DNA from: Treponema sp.
GTDB taxonomy: Bacteria > Spirochaetota > Spirochaetia > Treponematales > Breznakiellaceae
NCBI GenBank assembly: GCA_009786625.1
Contig: WQRT01000107.1
Location: forward strand, 754 to 5,822
Direction of reading: 5' to 3'
Length of the DNA stretch: 5,069 nt
The notes under the pieces are model-generated. The model was given only the letters and a program-made list of their open reading frames with translations. It had not been told where the DNA came from and ran no database searches. This document shows positions 1 to 5,069 of the stretch, one piece after another (position 1 is the first letter of the stretch; the number at the start of each line of letters is the position of its first letter). The position numbers and the translations under genes are program-made.

Positions 1-1950
1 GAGCGTTTTAACAGTATGCTGTACGGAACGTTAACATCTCAGCCTGATTTGGTGCAAATTTATACAATCTGGAAACCAAACGCCGTCGACGGCATGGATG
101 AACATTTTATCGGGATGCCCGGTTCTTCCCCGGCAGGCCAGTATACGGCGGTCTACACGCGGGAAGAAGGCAGCATCGACATCCGGGCAAGCTCGGATAT
201 TGAGCCCTCAATGAATTTTTTTAATGGTTCTGACAGGACTAATGACAGAATCGAAGAGCCTTTTCTAAGAAACATTATGGGCAAGAGTACATATCTTGTT
301 AGAATGATGGTTCCGATTATCAATCCAAGAACAAACGAAACTGTAGGCGGTGTCGCGTGTCTATTATCAATTGCTCCCATGCAGCCCGCGCTTGAACAAG
401 TTATTGACAGCCACAGTGAAATTTCGGCGATGTCGATTTATACAGATACCGGATTTATACTGGCAAGTTATCAAAGCAGCCGCATAGGAAAAAAACTCCC
501 TGATGTGGACACAATTTACGGAAGCAGTATAAATGACGCGTTACGCGCCGTTATAAACGGAGAGTCATTCGCCGTTACGAGCTATTCTGATGATTTACAT
601 TCCAATGTGGAAATTATTTTATCGCCGTTTACTATAGGCAATTCAAACGTAACATGGTCGGTAATGATTGCTGCCTCAGAGGAATATATATTAACTGAGG
701 TTCGCAGCATTACAAGTTTTACTGTTGTACTGGCAATAATTGTTATTGTTGTTGTAGCGGTGATTATTTTTATAGTTTTAAGCAGAACTACAAAACCTAT
801 AACAATAGTCGCGGATAATTTAAAAGATATTTCTGAAGGCGAAGGAGATCTGACAAGATCAATCTTAATTAAATCCAATGATGAAATCGGGCTTTTAGCG
901 AAGTATTTTAATAATACCTTAGAAAAAATTAAAAATCTTGTGTTAAGCATCAAGAGAGAAACCGAAAAATTATCCGGCATCGGGACGGAGCTTGCAGGTA
1001 ACATGAACGAAACCGCTGCCGCCGTAAATGAAATTACAGCTAACACTCAAAGCATTAAAGGACGCGTAATAAATCAGAGCGCAAGCGTTACGGAAACAAA
1101 CGCGACAATGGAACAGGTCACTAATAATATCAACAAGTTAAATATCAACATTGAAGAGCAGTCCTCTCATGTCACGCAGGCATCGGCGGCGATTGAGGAA
1201 ATGGTCGCGAACATTCATTCTGTAGCGGAAACTCTTGTAAAGAACACAAAAAATGTAAACACGCTTAAAGAAGCGTCGGAGATCGGACGCGCGGGTTTGC
1301 AGGCGGTATCATCTGACATTCAGGAAATAGCGCGCGAGTCGGAAGGCTTGATGGAGATCAATTCCGTTATGGAAAATATCGCCAGCCAGACAAATCTGCT
1401 TTCAATGAACGCGGCGATTGAGGCGGCGCACGCGGGCGAAGCCGGGAAAGGTTTCGCGGTTGTCGCGGATGAAATCCGTAAACTCGCGGAAAGTTCAAGC
1501 GAGCAGTCAAAAACAATCGGTTCGGTTCTAAAAAAAATCAAAAGTTCAATTGATAAAATTACTTTATCGACAGGAAATGTTTTAAACAAATTTGAGGCGA
1601 TAGACTCAGGCGTTAAAACTGTCGCGCAGCAGGAAGAAGTTATCCGCCGCGCAATGGAAGAACAGGGGGAAGGATCAAGGCAGATACTTGACGAAATAAG
1701 CTATGTAAACGATATAACGCGGAAAGTAAAATCAGGCTCTGTTCAAATGCTTGAAGGCGCAAAGGAAGTAATAAACGAAAGCGGCAATCTGGAAAAAGTG
1801 ACTCAGGAGATAACAAGCGGTATGAACGAAATGGCATCAGGCGCGGATCAGATCAATGTCGCGGTAACGCAGGTAAATGAAATAACGATTAAGAACCGCG
1901 AAGGAATTGATACACTGCTCAGGGAAGTATCGCGCTTTAAGGTGGAGTAA
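1..1950 (+). CDS. Methyl-accepting chemotaxis protein, dCache type (5' partial)
   Basis: Transmembrane chemoreceptor that would sense an extracytoplasmic ligand and control CheA through CheW. The frame is open from nt 1 (E-R-F-N-S before the first Met at nt 16), so the true start, the first membrane span and the start of the sensor lie outside the window. Counting from Met16, residues 1-215 look like most of a double Cache sensor, with a second PAS-like half at about 136-215 ([12 protein letters not shown]). A very hydrophobic span follows at 234-256, then HAMP at 257-310 (EGEGDLT, NDEIGLL). The signalling coiled coil has the hairpin at 453-490, with tip E469 in [11 protein letters not shown]. 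Methylation-like sites are A335-AV-N338-E339-IT-A342, A391-AI-E394-E395-MV-A398 and S601-GM-N604-E605-MA-S608. The arms are about 22 heptads, roughly the 44-heptad class (my estimate). There is no C-terminal CheR-binding pentapeptide; it ends SRFKVE. The ligand is unknown. Confidence 0.95.
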   Translation, partial: ERFNSMLYGTLTSQPDLVQIYTIWKPNAVDGMDEHFIGMPGSSPAGQYTAVYTREEGSIDIRASSDIEPSMNFFNGSDRTNDRIEEPFLRNIMGKSTYLVRMMVPIINPRTNETVGGVACLLSIAPMQPALEQVIDSHSEISAMSIYTDTGFILASYQSSRIGKKLPDVDTIYGSSINDALRAVINGESFAVTSYSDDLHSNVEIILSPFTIGNSNVTWSVMIAASEEYILTEVRSITSFTVVLAIIVIVVVAVIIFIVLSRTTKPITIVADNLKDISEGEGDLTRSILIKSNDEIGLLAKYFNNTLEKIKNLVLSIKRETEKLSGIGTELAGNMNETAAAVNEITANTQSIKGRVINQSASVTETNATMEQVTNNINKLNINIEEQSSHVTQASAAIEEMVANIHSVAETLVKNTKNVNTLKEASEIGRAGLQAVSSDIQEIARESEGLMEINSVMENIASQTNLLSMNAAIEAAHAGEAGKGFAVVADEIRKLAESSSEQSKTIGSVLKKIKSSIDKITLSTGNVLNKFEAIDSGVKTVAQQEEVIRRAMEEQGEGSRQILDEISYVNDITRKVKSGSVQMLEGAKEVINESGNLEKVTQEITSGMNEMASGADQINVAVTQVNEITIKNREGIDTLLREVSRFKVE

Positions 1951-1964
1951 TAGTTCCTTTTTCA

Positions 1965-1993
1965 AAGACATAAAAAACATTTACTTATATAAT
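1965..1993 (+). promoter_or_regulatory. Candidate sigma70 promoter for the TPR/SH3 gene
   Basis: A perfect -10 TATAAT lies at 1988-1993. It is preceded, after a 17-nt spacer, by AAGACA at 1965-1970, which matches four of six bases of TTGACA. Transcription would begin near nt 2000, leaving a leader of only about 10 nt that just includes the GAGG ribosome site. That is unusually short and is the main reason for doubt. Without it the gene would be read through from the MCP 60 nt upstream; no terminator hairpin is visible in that gap. Confidence 0.35.
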
Positions 1994-1998
1994 AATAC

Positions 1999-2004
1999 AA
2001 GAGG
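1999..2004 (+). promoter_or_regulatory. Ribosome binding site of the TPR/SH3 gene
   Basis: AAGAGG ends 6 nt before the ATG at 2011. This is a modest Shine-Dalgarno match with normal-to-short spacing, and it supports Met at 2011 over the next in-frame Met at 2029. Confidence 0.6.
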
Positions 2005-2010
2005 TTTTTT

Positions 2011-2916
2011 ATGAACTACGAAAAACTGATGAGTAGAAAGAACAGCGAAGGAAAGGACGCTGTAGACCTTTTAAATGAAGCATCTGATTTAATAGATAAA
2101 GAAAAATTCAATAACGCGGCTGACTTGTTAAAAGAGGCAATCAGCCTCTGCGGGCATCCGAGATTTTATTTCAACCGCGGCTATTGCCATTATCAAATGA
2201 AAGACTCAAAAAACGCGATCAAGGATTTTACAAAAAGTATAGCGAACGACAGAGGCGGCGATCTGCTCGAACACGAAAAACAACGGCTCTATTTGTATCT
2301 TGGAATTGTTTACGAAGATACGGAAGAAGATGAAAAAGCTGTTGATGCATATAAAGAATCAGCCGATTTAGGTTATGAAGGCGCACTCGCGAGGCTTGAA
2401 AGAATGGGTGTCACATATACGCCGAATTCAAAAAATGAATCTTCAAAAACAGAAGCATCTATATCAAAACAAAAACAATCGGGAATACCGAATCCGGCAG
2501 GCGCGGCGCATCCTGCGGGTACGCGTCAGGCGGGTACAGCATCTGCGGCATCAGCGTTAAAATCATCCAATATAAAAAATTCCTCACCCGGCGGTAAGTC
2601 AAAGTTACAATTTATTTTGCCTATTGCTGCCGGCGTTATGTGCGGCATTGGCGCGTTTATTTTGTTAAACCATTTAAACGGGCGCGAAACTTCAATTAAG
2701 CCAACCATAACTACCGCGCCTATCATTAAAGCGGCGGTCAAATCTGATATTCTCAATCTACGCGCGGAACCATACGCTAATGCAGAAGTGCTGACGATTT
2801 TATTCAACGGTTATGTCGTGGAAATTACAGGAGACGTCTCTGGCGATTTCACTCCTGTCGATTATGAAGGCGTACAGGGCTGGGTGCAGTCGGATGGGAT
2901 TGAAAAGAATAACTAA
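2011..2916 (+). CDS. TPR-repeat, single-span membrane protein with C-terminal bacterial SH3 domain
   Basis: Likely a membrane-anchored adaptor, not an enzyme. Residues 17-125 form about three TPR units (17-50, 51-84, 92-125), with typical helix-pair wording such as FYFNRGYCHYQMKDSKNAI and LYLGIVYEDTEEDEKAVDAY. TPRs bind other proteins. A Ser/Ala/Gly/Lys-rich low-complexity linker spans 137-198 and carries repeated PAG and AGT units. One hydrophobic span lies at about 200-219. Lysines at 184, 189, 196 and 198 precede it, and there is no N-terminal signal, so the TPR part should be cytoplasmic. Residues 243-297 match the SH3_3/SH3b pattern (L-N-L-R-A-E-P, then G-W-V-Q near the end) and should be outside the inner membrane; such domains often bind peptidoglycan or wall peptides. 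The gene follows the MCP by 60 nt on the same strand. Domain calls are strong; the biological role is unknown. Confidence 0.85.
   Translation: MNYEKLMSRKNSEGKDAVDLLNEASDLIDKEKFNNAADLLKEAISLCGHPRFYFNRGYCHYQMKDSKNAIKDFTKSIANDRGGDLLEHEKQRLYLYLGIVYEDTEEDEKAVDAYKESADLGYEGALARLERMGVTYTPNSKNESSKTEASISKQKQSGIPNPAGAAHPAGTRQAGTASAASALKSSNIKNSSPGGKSKLQFILPIAAGVMCGIGAFILLNHLNGRETSIKPTITTAPIIKAAVKSDILNLRAEPYANAEVLTILFNGYVVEITGDVSGDFTPVDYEGVQGWVQSDGIEKNN
2491..2560 (+). repeat. Short in-frame repeats encoding the low-complexity linker
   Basis: GCGGGTAC occurs at 2515-2522 and again at 2530-2537, exactly 15 nt (five codons) apart. It encodes AGT-RQ-AGT after two PAG units. These are degenerate copies in the Ala/Gly-rich linker between the TPR and membrane segments. 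They look like a disordered spacer growing by small duplications, not a separate element. Confidence 0.45.
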
Positions 2917-4874
2917 TCAAAATCCAACGATATTTCCTCTCCTCCCGCCTTGATCAGATAACGCTTCTCTCCAAAAGCCGCGCGGCAAAACGGATTGTCG
3001 TAACGCATATAATCCCGGATGGCGATCTCTTCATCATTTATTTTGAGCGGCTCTTTCCAGCCGAAGGACATTTTCCCTAGCGAGGGCGACCGGTAGGAAA
3101 AGGAGAATGTGTCTCCTGAAAAAGCGGCGGCGTTGAATCGTGATTTAAAATTTTCAAAACTTCCGTCGGTTTTTTCATCACCCATTTCGCAGATGTAGAC
3201 AACAGCGTGTTTTGGAACCATGTACTCATATGGTTTTGCCGAATGGTACTCTTTCTCCCAGTTGCCGCCGTATACCGCTTTGTAGAATTTTGGATCGGGA
3301 TTTTCCCATTTGCCGGGAATTGATGAATATACTGCTATGTAAGCTCCGCCGCGTTTTCCGAAAATCCAGCCGTCTTTTTCTGTCACTTGATCAAATTCGT
3401 GCCGGGGAAAATAAATATGCGTAAAAAAGAAATGAGCGCTTTCCGCGGGAAGCCTGTAGACGCATAGAACGACATTTTTGTGCTGCGCCGAACGCGGCAT
3501 GAATTTATTTCCTGCGAATTTACTCGGCCTGTCTTCGTACTCATTTGATCCCGGCGAGTTCGTATACACCAAAGCCCTGCCGCCCATTGTTGCCTGCCAG
3601 ATGTGCTGCTGATACCCGGCTTTCCCCTTTCTGTAATCCTGCGCGTTACTCAAGCAATAGTAATGAGTCTTGTATACATATAGATCTGCCTGAGTCAGGG
3701 CGCAGCATGCCATGTCGGGATCGTACAGGTTTCCTTGTGTAAACGCGTTTGGCAGAAGCGGATCAAAAGATCCGGGTTTAAAGCCGGACGCTTCAAGCGT
3801 TTGATATTTCTCCCAATGCGCGTCGATGGAGGGACGCATCCCAAGCCACGGGGGACAGAGCTTCATCGAGTTTTCAATCACATCCCTATGAAGGAATGTC
3901 TGCTGCCCCCAGTAGAACATTATGTCATCGTAATTTGCCGGGTCTAATCCGTATTTTTTTGAATCCTCAACATTTAAACTCATGCGTTCGCGGTTTATAA
4001 ACGCGGTTTTATCAAGAGCGGTGTTTCTGACCGCCGCGCAGCATTCATAACCGAAAACCGCGAGAGCGACAGCGCCTATGGAAACAGCTTCGTATGATCC
4101 TTCGCCCCAGTAGAGTTTACATACCGCGCTTGTCGCAGGAAGCTCTGTGCGTATTGTCATTGGAAGGTACGCTCTGCCGTTTGTCGCGCCAAGAATTCCG
4201 TTAAAGGAGTTTACGGCGATGTCAAAGAGGGTAAGCTCTATCAATTTACCCGCCTGTGTTTTTAGTTCTTCATCCTCGGCGACGCTCCACAGAAGCGCTA
4301 ACGACATAAGGTCTTCGCCGTAATAGTCGTTTGACAGCCACTCGGAATAACCGAATCTGGCCCTCCAGCTGATCCATTGCAGCATCCGTTTTTTTCCGCG
4401 TTCGCGATGCCAGCTTCCCTTCTGCCGGTTGTTTGTAAATAGTTCATCCGCGAACATCTGCCCCGCTATGTATTCGCTTGCTCCGTAAAGCGCCTGATGG
4501 TTTTCGGTAAAGTAACAGATGCCGTGCTTATCCTCGTTTGGATCATCCATCGCGTATTTAAAATTAATAACAGCATCTTTATAGGCTTTGCGGTTTTCGT
4601 CAGTTAAAAGTTTTGAATCTTTATACCTTGAAAGTATGGCGAGAAAAACAGGCATCACAAAGTCGGCGCAGTCCCTGTGCTCCGTGATAATTTTTAAGCA
4701 TTTTTCAATCCTCTCGTAGTTCAACGGATAGATGCCTTCGCCGCGTTTTTCAAGTTCAAGTTTAGGCCATTCTACAAAGACATCCATGCCGAAGTTACCG
4801 GCGCTTGTGTCATTGGAATCGCTTTCAGCGATAGACTTAAGATAAACCGATGATTCCTTAATAAAATCTGACAT
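2913..4874 (-). CDS. Putative polysaccharide-lyase-like (alpha-toroid/beta-sandwich) protein, uncharacterised
   Basis: I do not recognise a named family. The fold impression is a helical first half (about 50-400) and a beta-rich second half (about 420-650), the plan of toroid-type polysaccharide lyases such as heparinase II and oligoalginate lyases. Candidate active-site segments are CYFTENHQ at 120-127 (N125, H126), GYSEWLSNDYY at 175-185 (E178, N182, Y184, Y185), GATNGRAY at 229-236 and HIWQATMGG at 424-432. Asn, His and Tyr are the usual catalytic residues in those lyases. Further conserved-looking stretches are NKFMPRSAQHKN (456-467), FTHIYFPRHEFD (484-495) and GWIFGKRGGAYIAVYS (502-517). 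The N-terminus (MSDFIKESSVYL) has no signal peptide and no membrane span is seen, so it is probably cytoplasmic, acting on imported oligosaccharides if it is an enzyme. The start is fixed by AAAGGAGG 8 nt upstream. A toroid glycoside hydrolase is the main alternative. The gene is real; its function is inference. Confidence 0.9.
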   Translation of the reverse strand: MSDFIKESSVYLKSIAESDSNDTSAGNFGMDVFVEWPKLELEKRGEGIYPLNYERIEKCLKIITEHRDCADFVMPVFLAILSRYKDSKLLTDENRKAYKDAVINFKYAMDDPNEDKHGICYFTENHQALYGASEYIAGQMFADELFTNNRQKGSWHRERGKKRMLQWISWRARFGYSEWLSNDYYGEDLMSLALLWSVAEDEELKTQAGKLIELTLFDIAVNSFNGILGATNGRAYLPMTIRTELPATSAVCKLYWGEGSYEAVSIGAVALAVFGYECCAAVRNTALDKTAFINRERMSLNVEDSKKYGLDPANYDDIMFYWGQQTFLHRDVIENSMKLCPPWLGMRPSIDAHWEKYQTLEASGFKPGSFDPLLPNAFTQGNLYDPDMACCALTQADLYVYKTHYYCLSNAQDYRKGKAGYQQHIWQATMGGRALVYTNSPGSNEYEDRPSKFAGNKFMPRSAQHKNVVLCVYRLPAESAHFFFTHIYFPRHEFDQVTEKDGWIFGKRGGAYIAVYSSIPGKWENPDPKFYKAVYGGNWEKEYHSAKPYEYMVPKHAVVYICEMGDEKTDGSFENFKSRFNAAAFSGDTFSFSYRSPSLGKMSFGWKEPLKINDEEIAIRDYMRYDNPFCRAAFGEKRYLIKAGGEEISLDFD

Positions 4875-4882
4875 ATTATCTC

Positions 4883-4890
4883 CCTCCTTT
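4883..4890 (-). promoter_or_regulatory. Strong ribosome binding site of the lyase-like gene
   Basis: On the minus strand AAAGGAGG lies 8 nt before the ATG at 4874. This near-perfect Shine-Dalgarno site settles the start codon and predicts efficient translation. No convincing -35/-10 pair for this gene was found in the gap upstream. Confidence 0.85.
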
Positions 4891-4894
4891 AATA

Positions 4895-4960
4895 TTGATT
4901 ATTTATTTTCTTTCAAATATTACATTACTGATTGATTTTTCTTCCTTTTCTCGCAATAAT
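4895..4960 (+). promoter_or_regulatory. Candidate promoter region of the downstream MCP
   Basis: Two weak sigma70-like arrangements are visible. The first is TTGATT (4895-4900), a 17-nt spacer, then TATTAC (4918-4923), giving a leader of about 60 nt. The second is TTGATT (4932-4937), a 17-nt spacer, then AATAAT (4955-4960), which would start transcription just before the ribosome site. Both -35 elements sit in a repeated ATTGATT (4894-4900 and 4931-4937). No sigma28-type motif (TAAA, then GCCGATAA), common at motility genes, was seen. AT-rich DNA makes chance matches likely. Confidence 0.3.
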
Positions 4961-4989
4961 AATTATAGTAGGAGTTTTAGTATAATTAT
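4959..4989. repeat. Perfect 9-bp inverted repeat around the MCP ribosome site
   Basis: ATAATTATA at 4959-4967 is the exact reverse complement of TATAATTAT at 4981-4989, with a 13-nt centre at 4968-4980. The centre contains AGGAG (4970-4974), and the right arm ends directly at the ATG at 4990. It could be an operator, or an all-A/U RNA stem that displays the ribosome site in its loop. Being A/T only, it could also be chance in an AT-rich gap. Confidence 0.5.
4970..4974 (+). promoter_or_regulatory. Ribosome binding site of the downstream MCP, unusually far from the start
   Basis: AGGAG ends 15 nt before the ATG at 4990, compared with the usual 5-9. The start cannot move upstream, because an in-frame TAG lies at 4978-4980 with no start codon after it before 4990. 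The spacing is spanned by the right arm of the inverted repeat. Confidence 0.5.
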
Positions 4990-5069
4990 ATGAAAATTCG
5001 AACAAAACTAGTCGGCGGTTTCTTATTAATCGCCTTAATCGGCGCTTTTCTGGGTATTATCGGTCTTTT
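4990..5069 (+). CDS. N-terminus of a second methyl-accepting chemotaxis protein (3' partial)
   Basis: Only the first 26 codons are present; the gene runs off the window. The peptide begins MKIRTKLVGGFLLIALIG and continues as an uninterrupted hydrophobic segment (AFLGIIGL). A short basic N-terminus (K2, R4, K6) followed by a membrane span is the classic opening of a chemoreceptor signal anchor, and the K-I-R-T-K-L-V-G-G-F wording is typical of MCPs and of some HAMP histidine kinases. With an MCP elsewhere in the window, MCP is preferred; a sensor kinase or a HAMP cyclase cannot be excluded from so little sequence. The start is fixed by an in-frame TAG at 4978. It is divergent from the lyase-like gene across a 115-nt gap. 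Confidence 0.7.
   Translation, partial: MKIRTKLVGGFLLIALIGAFLGIIGL

Noticed and set aside
16..18. ATG at nt 16 as the true start of the first MCP
   Set aside because: The frame stays open to nt 1, no ribosome site is visible in the 15 nt before it, and the expected first membrane span is missing. The gene is cut by the window edge.
1..650. Amino-acid-binding dCache subtype for the first receptor
   Set aside because: I could not find the characteristic Arg-x-x-Trp-Tyr and Asp ligand motif in the part of the sensor present, so no ligand was assigned.
153..1837. Minus-strand open frames inside the first MCP gene
   Set aside because: They lie opposite a clear chemoreceptor coding sequence and show no recognisable domains.
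2375..2807. Alternative-frame open frames inside the TPR/SH3 gene
   Set aside because: They have low-complexity Arg/Gln-rich or unstructured translations opposite or beside clear TPR and SH3 domains, and are shadows of the real gene.
3212..3947. Plus-strand open frames inside the lyase-like gene
   Set aside because: They are short and rich in Pro, Arg and Cys, and have no domain signal. The minus-strand frame is long, continuous and preceded by a strong ribosome site.
4889..4916. Minus-strand TTGAAA, 16-nt spacer, TATTAA as a promoter of the lyase-like gene
   Set aside because: The start would fall near nt 4882, after the strong AAAGGAGG ribosome site, so the transcript would lose it.
4962..4967. 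Minus-strand TATAAT as the -10 of the lyase-like gene
   Set aside because: The position is plausible (leader of about 80 nt), but the -35 place holds only A/T sequence unlike TTGACA and there is no extended -10 TG. It lies within the inverted repeat arm.
4981..4986. Perfect TATAAT just before the second MCP start, as its promoter -10
   Set aside because: Transcription would begin at about nt 4993, inside the coding region, and no -35-like hexamer lies 17 nt upstream. It is better explained as part of the inverted repeat.

Overview
The window looks like a chromosomal segment of a spirochete, most likely a Treponema-like, host- or gut-associated organism. This rests on two chemoreceptor genes of spirochete character: the hairpin wording [20 protein letters not shown] in the first, and an N-terminal signal anchor in the second. 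It is also supported by moderate G+C in genes, very AT-rich gaps and clear Shine-Dalgarno sites. The taxonomic call is from sequence style only; no search was run.

Layout: (1) nt 1-1950, plus strand: the 3' part of a methyl-accepting chemotaxis protein (MCP) whose start lies before the window. (2) nt 2011-2916, plus strand: a 301-residue protein with cytoplasmic TPR repeats, a single membrane span and an extracytoplasmic bacterial SH3 domain. (3) nt 2913-4874, minus strand: a 653-residue, apparently cytoplasmic protein that resembles the alpha-toroid plus beta-sandwich polysaccharide lyases (heparinase/alginate-lyase-like), with no exact family recognised. (4) nt 4990-5069, plus strand: the first 26 codons of a second MCP that continues past the window end. 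Genes 2 and 3 converge, and their stop codons overlap. Genes 3 and 4 diverge from an AT-rich 115-nt gap. That gap holds a perfect 9-bp inverted repeat that brackets the Shine-Dalgarno site of the second MCP.

Functionally, the two receptors are membrane sensors feeding CheA/CheW and flagellar rotation. The carbohydrate-enzyme-like gene between them may degrade an imported oligosaccharide. A link between what the receptors sense and what the enzyme degrades is only a hypothesis from adjacency. The TPR/SH3 protein may be a membrane scaffold linking the cytoplasm to the cell wall. No RNA genes, insertion sequences, CRISPR arrays or phage genes are visible. The window is mostly ordinary; the best leads are the uncharacterised lyase-like protein and the inverted repeat at the second MCP's start.
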